From contig DATKMK010000109.1 in assembly GCA_035541895.1 (NCBI GenBank), positions 124,001 to 188,000 of the forward strand: a stretch of 64,000 nt of DNA. Reading direction: 5' to 3'. The notes under the pieces are model-generated. The model was not told the origin of the DNA and searched no databases. It saw only the letters and a program-made list of their open reading frames with translations. The stretch's first letter is position 1, and each line of letters begins with the position of its first letter. Source of the stretch: DATKMK01 sp035541895 (GTDB taxonomy: Bacteria; Desulfobacterota; Binatia; HRBIN30; JACQVA1). This document shows, in pieces, positions 16,349 to 25,318 of this stretch. A program made the translations under genes and the position numbers.

Positions 16349-18221
16349 CAGCGCTCGCGGCTCCGCCGATGAATTGCTGGTGCCACAGCTCGAACGTCAG
16401 CAGCGCGAAGATCTGCCGTTCATAGTTTTCGCGCCCCGACCGATGTCCGGCAAGCACCGCGTCGACACCGTCGGGGGCAAAGTACGCGCGCCACGCGGCG
16501 TGCGGCGCACCGAGGGTGTCGTGCACGAACTCGCGAAGCTCGCCGCAGAACCAGCGTGCGGTCGGGACTCCGAACCCCATCTTGCGCCGCCGGACGATCG
16601 ACTCGGGCAACCATGCGGCCACCGTTCGTTTGTGCAGGTACTTGCACTCGCCGCCCTTGAGCTTGAGCGGCCCGGGAATGCGTTCGGCGAACTCCATCAA
16701 TTCGAGATCCAGAAATGGCACCCGCGCTTCGAGCGACCACGCCATCGCCATCTTGTCGCCGTACAACAACAGATCGTCCGCCAACGACAGGCGTGCGTCG
16801 ACGTACATCAGTTGTGACAGCGGATCGAGATCACGCACGCCGGCGCGCCACTGTTCGATCGGCGCCAGCCGTTCATCCAGTGTCAGCCGCGGCTGCCCGA
16901 GCAAGCGCTGCATCTGGGGCTCGGGCAACAACGCGTAGAGCGCCAGAAACCGGGTCGCATCGTCGACGTTGCCGAGCGACCGCACCGCACGTTTCGCGCG
17001 TTCTTGGCCAGGCAGTCGTTCTACCAGCGGTGATACAAGCCCTTCACGCACTATGCTCGGCAGACGGCGGTACCACGCGCCGAAACGTTCGCCGAGATAG
17101 CGATGGTAGCCACCGAAGGGCTCGTCGGCGCCCTGCCCCGTCAGCACGACCTTCACGCTGCGACCGGCCAGCCGCGCCAGCACGAACAGCGGAACGATCG
17201 AGGTCGTGGTCGTGGGTTCTTCGAGGTGACGCACACACGCGGGCAATTCGTCGGCGAATTCCCGCGCCGACACGGTGACCTCGTGATGGTCGGTCTTCAA
17301 CCACGACGCAACGTCGCGCGCGGCACCCAACTCGCTCAACGGCTCGTCGCCGGGAAATCCGACGGCAAAGCTCTGCACCGTGGCGCCGTTGCGCGCCATC
17401 AACGCGGCGATGACGGACGAGTCGACGCCGCCGCTGAGAAACATTCCCACCGGCACGTCGGCCACCAACTGTCGCTCGACCGCGCGCGTGAGCCGCGTGC
17501 GCAACTCGGTCACGCAGTGGGCTTCGCTCGTCTCCGACAGCGGCTGCGGTACCGGCGCCGAGTAGCGTTCGCAGCGCACGCCGCGGCGGTCGCAGATCAC
17601 CCGAAATCCCGGCGGCACCCGCTGAACGCCGCGGAGCAGGGTGCCGGGCGAGGGGACGAACCGATAGTGCCAGAAGAGCTCGAGCGCCGCGGGATCAACC
17701 GCGGGAGTCACCCGCCGCGATGCCAGGATCGCCTTGATCTCCGAGCCGAACACCAGCTCGGCCCCGGTGTCGGCGTAGTACAGCGGCTTCACCCCGAAAT
17801 GATCGCGGGCGAGCAACAGGCGCCAATTGAGATCGTCCCACAGCGCGAAGGCAAACATGCCGTTGAAGTGCGCCACGCAGTCGTCGCCCCACTCCTCGTA
17901 CGCGTGCAGGACCACTTCGTTGTCGCTGTACGTTCGAAATCGGTGGCCGTTAGCCGTCAGTTCGTCGCGCAGCTCGCGGAAATTGTAGATCTCCCCGTTG
18001 CAGATCAGCCACAGATGTTCGGTCTCGTTGGCCATCGGCTGGTGGCCGCCGGCGGGATCGATGATGCTCAGGCGGCGATGACCGAGCGCCATCGGCCCAC
18101 GCACCCGATAGCCTTCGTCGTCGGGACCGCGATGCACCAAGGTCGAGGTCATCCGATGAATCACCGAAAAATCCGGCGGCGCGGTGTCGCCGTACGCGAA
18201 GACGCCGGCAATGCCGCACAT
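16335..18221 (-). CDS. Asparagine-synthase-like glutamine amidotransferase of the polysaccharide locus
   Basis: The 628-residue protein has an N-terminal class II glutamine amidotransferase domain with the catalytic cysteine at position 2 (MCGIAGVF), and a C-terminal synthase domain with the ATP-pyrophosphatase loop SGGVDSS at residues 263-269. This is full-length AsnB architecture. It probably amidates a uronic acid carboxylate or another sugar acid rather than making free asparagine, since it sits among glycosyltransferases, as in XrtA-type EPS loci. The frame stays open far upstream, but the conserved Cys2 and the one-base TGATG overlap with the glycosyltransferase stop fix the start at 18221. 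Confidence 0.88.
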   Translation of the reverse strand: MCGIAGVFAYGDTAPPDFSVIHRMTSTLVHRGPDDEGYRVRGPMALGHRRLSIIDPAGGHQPMANETEHLWLICNGEIYNFRELRDELTANGHRFRTYSDNEVVLHAYEEWGDDCVAHFNGMFAFALWDDLNWRLLLARDHFGVKPLYYADTGAELVFGSEIKAILASRRVTPAVDPAALELFWHYRFVPSPGTLLRGVQRVPPGFRVICDRRGVRCERYSAPVPQPLSETSEAHCVTELRTRLTRAVERQLVADVPVGMFLSGGVDSSVIAALMARNGATVQSFAVGFPGDEPLSELGAARDVASWLKTDHHEVTVSAREFADELPACVRHLEEPTTTTSIVPLFVLARLAGRSVKVVLTGQGADEPFGGYHRYLGERFGAWYRRLPSIVREGLVSPLVERLPGQERAKRAVRSLGNVDDATRFLALYALLPEPQMQRLLGQPRLTLDERLAPIEQWRAGVRDLDPLSQLMYVDARLSLADDLLLYGDKMAMAWSLEARVPFLDLELMEFAERIPGPLKLKGGECKYLHKRTVAAWLPESIVRRRKMGFGVPTARWFCGELREFVHDTLGAPHAAWRAYFAPDGVDAVLAGHRSGRENYERQIFALLTFELWHQQFIGGAASADDPS

Positions 18222-19288
18222 CAGCCCGGCTCCGTCGCAGCGCCCGTCGCTCGCGCGCTGACTGGATGCGATTGATCGCCGACGGCCGGAGCCCGGACAG
18301 TCTGATGAGACCGCAGCACCGCTTCGTACACGGCGATCAAGCGCTCGGCGATGCGCGGCAACGCGACCAGCTCGGCGCGCGCTCGCCCGTTGGTGCGTCG
18401 CGGCGGGTCGAGCACCGCGGCCAGTGCCGTCGCCACGGCACCCGGGTCGCGCGCGACGATGTGGCAGTCGCCCGTATCCCCGATGACGCGCCGCACGTCG
18501 CCGACATCGGCCGACACGATCGGCAGATTGCACGCCATCGCCTCCTTCACCACGACCGGACCACCTTCCCAGTACGCGGTGACCGCCAGCGCATCCGCAG
18601 CGGCCATGTACCAGGGCACTTCCTCGTACGGTACGACCGCGCGGGGTTGTGAATGCGTACAGACCAGCTCGATCGGATCCGGGCGCGAGCGATTGAGGAG
18701 GTCGACCGCCGCGCGCGCCACCGGAAAGCACTTGCGCGGAAACGCCGGATTGGCGGCGAACAGCACATAGCGGCGCGTCGTATCCCAACCAAGGCGGCGG
18801 CGGGCGTCGTCGCGAGCGCGCGGCACGAACAGCTCGGTGTCGACGCCGCACGGGATCACGTGCACGTCGCGTCGATCGAGGACGCGCGCCATTTCTTCCG
18901 ACACCGCAATGACCGCGTCGACGTGCGCGGCCATGCGCCGATGGATCTGTACCCACAAGCGACTCCAGGACGTCGCGCGGCCGGAGGCATCGGGCGTGCC
19001 GAGCAGGTCGTCGCCGTGAAACGTCACCACCGACGGCACGCGGCGCTGCAACGCCGCAACGATACCGGCATAACCGTAGTGGGCGTGGACGACGTCGTAG
19101 GCTTGTCGTGCGAGCACCGCGCGTAAACGCGGCACCGCGCGCGCGTACTTCCCGCGCTCGCCGCGCTGCACGACGAACGAGTCGACGTACACACCCGCGC
19201 GTCGCAGCGAATCGATTTGCAGTTGCAGCCAGGGATCGAAGCCGCTCTCGTCGGGCGTGCGCGAACCGCCGATCACCAGCACCCTCAT
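18221..19288 (-). CDS. Glycosyltransferase family 4
   Basis: This GT-B glycosyltransferase (355 residues) begins with the Rossmann strand MRVLVIGGSRTPDESG. It contains VVHAHYGYAGIV and VTFHGDDLLG in the acceptor domain, and the retaining-GT4 donor site EGGPVVVKEAMACNLPIVS with a glutamate pair. It would transfer one sugar of the repeat unit on the cytosolic face. It overlaps the upstream glycosyltransferase stop by four bases and the downstream amidotransferase by one. The donor sugar cannot be deduced. Confidence 0.88.
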   Translation of the reverse strand: MRVLVIGGSRTPDESGFDPWLQLQIDSLRRAGVYVDSFVVQRGERGKYARAVPRLRAVLARQAYDVVHAHYGYAGIVAALQRRVPSVVTFHGDDLLGTPDASGRATSWSRLWVQIHRRMAAHVDAVIAVSEEMARVLDRRDVHVIPCGVDTELFVPRARDDARRRLGWDTTRRYVLFAANPAFPRKCFPVARAAVDLLNRSRPDPIELVCTHSQPRAVVPYEEVPWYMAAADALAVTAYWEGGPVVVKEAMACNLPIVSADVGDVRRVIGDTGDCHIVARDPGAVATALAAVLDPPRRTNGRARAELVALPRIAERLIAVYEAVLRSHQTVRAPAVGDQSHPVSARATGAATEPG

Positions 19289-20412
19289 CGACGTCTCCGC
19301 GCCGCCAACACCTCGTCGTAGATCGCCACAACTTGGTCGACCATGCGGGTCGCGGTGAAGCGTTCATCCGCCACGACGCGAGCGCGCGCGCCGATTGCGC
19401 GGCGGCGTTCCGGATCGCGCAGCAAGCCGATCACCGCGTGCGCGAGCGCTTCGACGTCATCGGCCCGGACCAACTCCCCGGTGTCGGACCCCACCAGCTC
19501 GCGCACGCCGCCGACGTCGAACGCGGCCACCGCCACGCCCGCCGCCATCGCTTCGAGGATCGCCAATCCGAACGTCTCGCGCAGCGACGTCGAGACCAGC
19601 ACATCGAAGGCGGGGTAGAGCTGCTCGATGTCCGCGCGCTGGCCGGTCATGACGAGGCGCTCGCGCAAACCTGCGGCGGCGACATCGGCCGCCACCAGGT
19701 CGCGCTGGGAACCGTCGCCGACCACCGCGAAGGTGGCGTCGGGCAGCGCCGCGGCGACGCGCGCAGCGACTTGCACGAATCGACGACAACCCTTTTCCGG
19801 TTCGAGGCGACCGACGAACCCGACCAACGGCGCAGATTCCGGCGTCCGCAATCCGAGCGCCGCCCGCGCGCGAGTCGAATCGATGGTTGCGGGGCTCGGC
19901 GTCAGCGGCAAGCCGAGATGAACGACCCGCACTCGTGATGCGGCAACGCCGTGCGCAACGAGGTCCCGTCGAGTCGCCTCGGAGTTGGCGATGAAGCACT
20001 CCACAAAGCGAGACAATAGCCGATAGCTCAACTGCTGGTCGAGTCGACGTTGCGACATCGCCAGATGTTCGGTGACGACGATCGGCACGCCGGCAAATGC
20101 GAGGCCCACGATCGCTGCCGGCGCCATGGTCGAGTGATCGTGCACCAGATCGAAACCGCCGCCTCGCACCAGAGACGCCACCGCGCGGCCGCCGCGCGGA
20201 TCGTAGCTGCGGCGCATGCCGATCACGTGCGTTGGAACTCCGGCCGCCGCCAAGTCATCGGCAATCGTGCCGCCGGTCGACAAGAACGCCACGGTCGGCT
20301 GGAACCTCGGCGGCAACATCCCAATCAACGTCGCCAGGTGTCGTTCGATGCCGGCGCGCGCCCCTTGCCAGGCAAGGAAAAGCACCCGCCGGGTCGGATC
20401 AGGTGACGGCAT
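19285..20412 (-). CDS. Glycosyltransferase family 4
   Basis: The protein (375 residues from the chosen start) has a GT4 architecture. VHDHSTMAPAAIVG and IVVTEHL lie in the N-domain. VGFVGRLEPEKGCRRFVQVA introduces the C-domain, and the donor-site motif is SLRETFGLAILEAMAAGVAVAAF. The ATG at 20412 overlaps the upstream stop by 14 bases; alternative ATGs at 20427 and 20487 would lengthen the overlap. It belongs to the same translationally linked run of glycosyltransferases and probably adds another residue of the repeat unit. Confidence 0.87.
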   Translation of the reverse strand: MPSPDPTRRVLFLAWQGARAGIERHLATLIGMLPPRFQPTVAFLSTGGTIADDLAAAGVPTHVIGMRRSYDPRGGRAVASLVRGGGFDLVHDHSTMAPAAIVGLAFAGVPIVVTEHLAMSQRRLDQQLSYRLLSRFVECFIANSEATRRDLVAHGVAASRVRVVHLGLPLTPSPATIDSTRARAALGLRTPESAPLVGFVGRLEPEKGCRRFVQVAARVAAALPDATFAVVGDGSQRDLVAADVAAAGLRERLVMTGQRADIEQLYPAFDVLVSTSLRETFGLAILEAMAAGVAVAAFDVGGVRELVGSDTGELVRADDVEALAHAVIGLLRDPERRRAIGARARVVADERFTATRMVDQVVAIYDEVLAARRRR

Positions 20413-21313
20413 CGGAAGCCCGGACATCGCCGACGCGGGCCGCCAGCCATTTCCCACCGCGGACGGCGGCGACCAGGGCGAGATCAAGAGCGCTCGCCAG
20501 TGCCACCGCGACCGCCGCGCCGACGCCGAGATACTGCTGCGCGTACGCGCAGAGATCGCGCACCGTCAACCAGCGCAACCACAAACGCGGGACCTTGCGC
20601 GTGCTGGTCGACCCGTGATGGCGAACGCGCGTGTGCGGCACATATCGGACGCGCCACCCGCGGCGCCAGAAACGATGACAGAGATCGTCTTCAGTGAAGT
20701 ACAGCCGATATCGTTCGTCGTACCAGCCGATCGATTCGAGCGCGCCACGGCGCGCGAATAAGCACGCGTCGGAAATCACATCGACGTCGCGCGGCGATCG
20801 TTGCCCGGCTGCCGGCACGTCGACGGCTCGCGAGTCGTGCGCTGCTCGGCGTTCGCGCCACCACAACCACGGCTGCAACGACGCCAGCAGATCCCACACG
20901 TGCCGTCGCGCCCAAAAGTGCGGCACCTCGGGCGCGCCATCGGCGGCATCGCCGACAATCGTGCAGATCGCGGCGCCGACCTCGGGATTGTCGCGCAGAT
21001 ATTCGATCATCGTCGCTGCGGTATCGGGTTCGAGGACGGTATCGGGATTGAGCACGAGAACGAACTCGCCGCGGCTCGCGTGCAGGGCCTGGTTGTTGGC
21101 CGGAGCGAAGAACGCGTTGCGCGGGTTGCGGATCACGCGACAGAACGGGAACGATTCGGCGCGGTTTGCGCTGTCATCGGTCGAGGCGTTGTCGACTACC
21201 ACCACTTCGGTCGAGATCCCTCGTTGGCGCGCGACCGAGTCGAGACATTCGGCGATCGTGTCGCCCGAGTTGAACGTCACGATGCACACCGAGAGCGTCG
21301 GCGAGTCCGGCAT
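20399..21313 (-). CDS. Glycosyltransferase family 2 (rhamnosyltransferase-like)
   Basis: The 304-residue protein has a GT-A fold: LSVCIVTFNSGDTIAECLDS at the N-terminus, VVVVDNASTDDSA, the catalytic metal-binding LNPDTVLEPD, and ISDACLFARR with YFTEDDLCHR later. The last two are typical of rhamnosyl- and related transferases of the WbbL type. A C-terminal hydrophobic stretch may associate it with the membrane. It starts three bases after the upstream polymerase gene. The donor sugar is uncertain. Confidence 0.88.
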   Translation of the reverse strand: MPDSPTLSVCIVTFNSGDTIAECLDSVARQRGISTEVVVVDNASTDDSANRAESFPFCRVIRNPRNAFFAPANNQALHASRGEFVLVLNPDTVLEPDTAATMIEYLRDNPEVGAAICTIVGDAADGAPEVPHFWARRHVWDLLASLQPWLWWRERRAAHDSRAVDVPAAGQRSPRDVDVISDACLFARRGALESIGWYDERYRLYFTEDDLCHRFWRRGWRVRYVPHTRVRHHGSTSTRKVPRLWLRWLTVRDLCAYAQQYLGVGAAVAVALASALDLALVAAVRGGKWLAARVGDVRASDAVT

Positions 21314-21316
21314 GCG

Positions 21317-22837
21317 TTACGCCGCGCGCGCCGGGGCGACCCGCGCTCCGGTTGCGGCGGCGGTTGCCGACGAGAAGGTGTATTGTCGATCGATCAGCGC
21401 CATCAGCAACGCCGTCACCATGACGTACGGTGCGTAGGCGAACGACAGCGAGCTGAGACTGAGAAACTGCACGACGAAGCACAACAGGCATCCGGACAAC
21501 GCCGGCCCCACGGCGCGGCCCTCGGCATCTCGGGCGCGCGTCGCCAGCCACCACCCCCGTCGCAGCACCAGCCAACTGAACCACGCGACGCCGATCAATC
21601 CGACGACCCCGAGTTCGACGAGCACCGTCGCGACGCCGTTCTCGCCGCCGAGCAGGGTGAAGTCGCCGGTGGTCATCTCCGCCGCGAGCGCCAATTCGAG
21701 CGCCTTCACCTGCGTGGTGGCGAATCCCAATCCCCACACGAAGCTGGTCGGCTCTTCGGCCATCAGGTGCACGCGCGTCGTGAGAATCTCGATTCGTTGG
21801 CCGAAGGTACCGCTGACCTCGCTGACATCGGAAAAGGTCGACGCGAACCGATCGCCGAACACGCGCAGCGTGTCACCGACGTCGCGATTGGCCACTTGCG
21901 CGGCGAAGAAAGCCACCACCGCCAGCGCCACCCCGGCGCCGACTGCCAACCGCGCGGCACGCCAGCGCGGGAACTGCCGCCCGCGCCGCATCCCCCACCA
22001 CATCCACAGCGAGCCGACGATCACGGCGACCCAGCCGTTGCGCGAGAGGTCGACGAGGATCCCGACCGTCGTGATGCCGAGCACAACCGCGGTCGACCAA
22101 TGGGTTCGTTTGCCGCCCGACAACGTGCGAGCCAGCGCGTCGAAGAACGCCAAGATGATCAACGGAAACGCGGGCGAATAGGGTCGAGTGAATTCTTCCG
22201 CGGTCGGAAACTGCCCGGTCACCATGCCGCCCGACAGCAGCTCCGAACCGGTGAAGAACACGATGACCACCACCAGCGCCGCGAGCGCGCCGGCAATGCA
22301 ACTGCCGCGCAGCACCACGCGAACCCGGCGCTGATCGGTGAGCGCGTAGAGCGCGACGAAGAACACTCCGTAAAACAGATAGCGGCGCCCGATGCGGAAC
22401 CCCAACGCCAACGGCACGCCCTCGCGCAGATTGGAGAGCAGAATGTTCAACAGCGCGACGCCGATGATCAGCGCCGTCGGCACCGCAAAGGTTGACCGCA
22501 GCCGGCGGAGATCCAATTTGCGCGTCGCGAGGTCTTCGAGCAACGGGACCGCCAGCAGCACCACCGCCACGTCGCTGATCTTCGCGAGGCCGGGGACGCT
22601 GAACAGCTCCGGATCGATTAGGCCGAGAAAGTTCGTTTGCGCCAGAATCGCGAAGCCGAGCGCAAACTCCGGGCTCAGCGCGACCCCCGCGAGAATCAGC
22701 ACGCACAACAAAATGAGCCCGGCCGACGTCGGACTGAAGCGGCCGGCGACGCTGCCGACGAACACCGCCAAGGCGGCGGCGATTACGGCGTGCAGCATCA
22801 CACGACGGCGCGGGGGCACAACGACGAGCGTGGTCAT
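21317..22837 (-). CDS. O-antigen polymerase/ligase-like integral membrane protein
   Basis: The 506-residue protein is strongly hydrophobic with about ten to twelve predicted helices. It has a large extracytoplasmic loop between the late helices (SDVSEVSGTFGQRIEILTTR to EEPTSFVWGLGFATTQ). The loop arrangement and the GLGFATTQ-type stretch resemble Wzy_C/O-antigen ligase proteins that join repeat units outside the membrane. The start at 22837 forms an ATGA overlap with the methyltransferase stop; a longer in-frame extension of 51 residues is very basic and is rejected. It is the second candidate of this class in the locus, besides the frame-split one at 27408-30397. Sequence does not show which is polymerase and which is ligase. 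Confidence 0.8.
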   Translation of the reverse strand: MTTLVVVPPRRRVMLHAVIAAALAVFVGSVAGRFSPTSAGLILLCVLILAGVALSPEFALGFAILAQTNFLGLIDPELFSVPGLAKISDVAVVLLAVPLLEDLATRKLDLRRLRSTFAVPTALIIGVALLNILLSNLREGVPLALGFRIGRRYLFYGVFFVALYALTDQRRVRVVLRGSCIAGALAALVVVIVFFTGSELLSGGMVTGQFPTAEEFTRPYSPAFPLIILAFFDALARTLSGGKRTHWSTAVVLGITTVGILVDLSRNGWVAVIVGSLWMWWGMRRGRQFPRWRAARLAVGAGVALAVVAFFAAQVANRDVGDTLRVFGDRFASTFSDVSEVSGTFGQRIEILTTRVHLMAEEPTSFVWGLGFATTQVKALELALAAEMTTGDFTLLGGENGVATVLVELGVVGLIGVAWFSWLVLRRGWWLATRARDAEGRAVGPALSGCLLCFVVQFLSLSSLSFAYAPYVMVTALLMALIDRQYTFSSATAAATGARVAPARAA

Positions 22838-23961
22838 GCCGCCGCCGTCGTACGCGGTCGCCACACGCGCTTGATCGCGCGGTGCGCCAACACGAGATTG
22901 ACAAGCGGCTGCCGCACGCAGGTCGCGCACACCGGCAACGAAAAGCCCCAATCTCCGAAACGCCGGTCGCGAACAACTTCGCCGCCGCATTGGCTACATC
23001 GTCCCGCGCTTTCGGTACCGGTGCGATCGAGCGACTGCCACTGCACGTCGTTGATGTGCGCGGGCGAATAGGCCTCGCCGACATCCTCCGGGAGCCGACT
23101 TCGGCATGCATCACAGAACGCAACCGAATTTGCCGCCGCGTGCCGGATGAGCACGCCGCACACGAAACATCGGATGCCGGTTCCCGACTTCATCCCCACC
23201 GCCACTGCCAGTCCGCCCCACTCCGCCAGCGCGGTGCGCTCGCTGCGTTGCAACGGCCCATACCAGCGCGGTCCGATTCCAAGCGACCATGCGGGGTAAA
23301 TCAGATCGACGCCGGCGCAGAACAGCAACGTGAATCCGGCCGCGCGCACCAGTGCGCCGAGTGCTCGCGGCGCGAGCGGCTCCTCGTGCATGGTAGCGAC
23401 GGCGGGACCGCGCCGGCGCCCGATTAGTGTTCCGAGACCACGCTTGATCTGGTGAAGGTAGCCGTCGAAGGCGCGCGCACTCGGCACTTCAAAGATCGCG
23501 ACGCCGCCGGGATGGAGAACGCGGAACGCCTCGTTGATGGCACCACTCGGACCCTCCGGAAAATGCTCGATGACGCCCAGCGAGATGTATCCCGACAGAG
23601 ATGCATCCCGCACCGGCATCTGGCGCACGTCCGCCGCACTGAACGCACCTCGATCTTCGGGGTACGCTGACGCCCACCTCTGAGCCATCTGCAGCGCCGG
23701 CAACAGCCGCTCGCAACCGACGGCGCGCATCCCCAGCGCGCGCAGATAGAAGACGTAGCGGCCCAGCCCGCAGCCCGCCTCGACGACCGTCCCGTGACGG
23801 GGAAGATACTTCAGCAAGACGTGCCGCAGGCCGTAAAAGTCGGCCATCGCGATTTCGCTGGCGACACTGTGCCCGCGCCAGAAGCCCTGCCACTCCCCAT
23901 CGGAGGGCGACGCGTCCACACCTCGAGCAGCCGTCGCGTTCATCGCGTCACCGCTCGGCAA
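22834..23961 (-). CDS. SAM-dependent methyltransferase fused to a C-terminal zinc-ribbon pair
   Basis: The N-terminal ~230 residues form a class I methyltransferase: VVEAGCGLGRYVFYLRALGM binds SAM, with ISLGVIEHF and HPGGVAIFEVPSARA downstream. After a short linker come four CxxC pairs (CFVC, CDAC, CSQC, CATC) that look like two zinc ribbons, which is unusual for a sugar methyltransferase. TTG at 23961 is chosen because a perfect AAGGAGG lies five bases upstream; an ATG at 23994 would overlap the flippase gene by 17 bases. The methyltransferase probably modifies a sugar or lipid-linked intermediate of the locus. Confidence 0.8.
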   Translation of the reverse strand: MPSGDAMNATAARGVDASPSDGEWQGFWRGHSVASEIAMADFYGLRHVLLKYLPRHGTVVEAGCGLGRYVFYLRALGMRAVGCERLLPALQMAQRWASAYPEDRGAFSAADVRQMPVRDASLSGYISLGVIEHFPEGPSGAINEAFRVLHPGGVAIFEVPSARAFDGYLHQIKRGLGTLIGRRRGPAVATMHEEPLAPRALGALVRAAGFTLLFCAGVDLIYPAWSLGIGPRWYGPLQRSERTALAEWGGLAVAVGMKSGTGIRCFVCGVLIRHAAANSVAFCDACRSRLPEDVGEAYSPAHINDVQWQSLDRTGTESAGRCSQCGGEVVRDRRFGDWGFSLPVCATCVRQPLVNLVLAHRAIKRVWRPRTTAAA

Positions 23962-23966
23962 TTCAG

Positions 23967-23973
23967 CCTCCTT
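23967..23973 (-). promoter_or_regulatory. Strong ribosome-binding site that selects a TTG start
   Basis: AAGGAGG, a perfect match to the anti-Shine-Dalgarno sequence, ends five bases before TTG at 23961. The alternative ATG at 23994 has nothing comparable upstream. The site overlaps neither stop nor start of the flippase, so translation of the methyltransferase can begin afresh here. Confidence 0.6.
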
Positions 23974-23977
23974 CGCA

Positions 23978-25318
23978 TCACGCCGGCTTTGCATTCGGCC
24001 ACAACCGCTGCAGGGGCTGAAGCATCAACGAGAGATCACTCGGCCGCGGCAACAAGACGTCGATCAATGGACAACCGGACAGCCGAGTGAAGAGCCACAC
24101 GTTCACGATGATTGCCACCACGCGTCCAAGGCTCACGGCAGCCGCGACCCCAACCAAACCAAAGGGCGGTGCGAGGACCGCACTCGCGACCAGTCCGATC
24201 ACCAGTGAAACCAACGCCACCACGCCGTTCAGCATGGGTCGGCCGAGTTGAGCATAAAAGTAACTGGTCGTCACGTGCGCCAGCGCGTACGCGGCCATAC
24301 CGGGCAACAACGTCACCAAGGGCGCTACCGCTGGGTCGAACCCCGATCCGAAGAGCAAATGAACCAGTGGGCGAGCGAGCAGTGCAACGACCAGCGACAA
24401 CGCCGCGCTGCTCCACAAACTGATCCGACATCCGGCACCGGCAAGACGCGCCGCCTCCTCGCGCGTCGCGGTCGCCAAGCGCGGGAGCACGCCGACGCCG
24501 ATCGCTACCGGGACATGAAACAACAACGCGGCGATGCTCGCCGCAACCGAATAGTAGCCGGCACCAGCCGCGCCGCCGGCAAGCGCCGCCACGTACGTAT
24601 CGAAGCGCAGATTCGATTCGCCGATCAGTTGCACACACCAGACCGCCAAACCGAATTCGAGCGCAGTGCGCAACAGGGCGAGATCGATCAGCGGAATCGT
24701 ACGTTGGCTGCCGATCATGCGGCGCGGGTCGCGCGTCATCATCCAGGCCGCCGTGGCGGTTGCCGCGTGCGCCAACCACCAGGCTGCCAGTGCGGTATTC
24801 ACGCCGCCGAGCGTCAGTCCCAGCACAGCGGTCGTCACCGAGGCAACGGCCCACAACACCAGCGGCAACACATTGAATTCCACAAACCGTCCTTGACCTT
24901 GAAAGATGCCGGCCAGATTTCGCCACAGCAGGCCCATCGGTATCACGGCAAGCGTCCACAGGATTTGACCGGCCGAGGCAGACAGCGCGCCGCCCAACCA
25001 CAGGCTCAAGACGACGACGGTAACCCCGGCAGTTCCCAACACGGCACACGTCAGCGAGTTGGCACGCAGCGCGCCGCGCGTGTGATCGCCGCGCCCGGCG
25101 ACGCAGCCGTTGTACATCGACACGCCGAGCCCGCCGAACGTAATGCCCAGACTGGTGCTGAGCATCACCAGCGAGACCACGCCCTTGCCGGACGGCCCGA
25201 ACAGCCGCGCCACCAACACCGCCGTGATCGTTCCGGCGCCCAGTTGTACGATCTGCGACGCGAGCGTGAGCAGCGTGGCGCTGCCGGTTCGCATCGGCGC
25301 CGCATCGGTCGCGCTCAT
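23978..25318 (-). CDS. Oligosaccharide flippase (Wzx/MATE-like), lipid-linked repeat-unit translocase
   Basis: The 446-residue protein has about twelve to fourteen hydrophobic segments. It starts with the polysaccharide-exporter pattern TLASQIVQLGAGTITAVLVARLF, split here into strand-helix blocks, then GPSGKGVVSLVMLSTSLG. This is typical of Wzx/RfbX flippases, which move undecaprenyl-PP-linked repeat units across the inner membrane. An ATGA overlap with the upstream acyltransferase sets the start at 25318; the frame stays open upstream only as a shadow of that gene. It functions before the two polymerase/ligase-like proteins. Confidence 0.88.
   Translation of the reverse strand: MSATDAAPMRTGSATLLTLASQIVQLGAGTITAVLVARLFGPSGKGVVSLVMLSTSLGITFGGLGVSMYNGCVAGRGDHTRGALRANSLTCAVLGTAGVTVVVLSLWLGGALSASAGQILWTLAVIPMGLLWRNLAGIFQGQGRFVEFNVLPLVLWAVASVTTAVLGLTLGGVNTALAAWWLAHAATATAAWMMTRDPRRMIGSQRTIPLIDLALLRTALEFGLAVWCVQLIGESNLRFDTYVAALAGGAAGAGYYSVAASIAALLFHVPVAIGVGVLPRLATATREEAARLAGAGCRISLWSSAALSLVVALLARPLVHLLFGSGFDPAVAPLVTLLPGMAAYALAHVTTSYFYAQLGRPMLNGVVALVSLVIGLVASAVLAPPFGLVGVAAAVSLGRVVAIIVNVWLFTRLSGCPLIDVLLPRPSDLSLMLQPLQRLWPNAKPA

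Noticed and set aside
18222..19367. N-terminal extension of the amidotransferase frame to about 1010 codons
   Set aside because: The catalytic cysteine must be residue 2 after Met removal, and the extension overlaps a clear glycosyltransferase gene completely.
20801..22495. Long plus-strand open frame opposite the glycosyltransferase and polymerase genes
   Set aside because: The opposite strand carries clear GT2 and polymerase-like membrane proteins with coupled starts; the plus-strand frame shows only low-complexity basic sequence.
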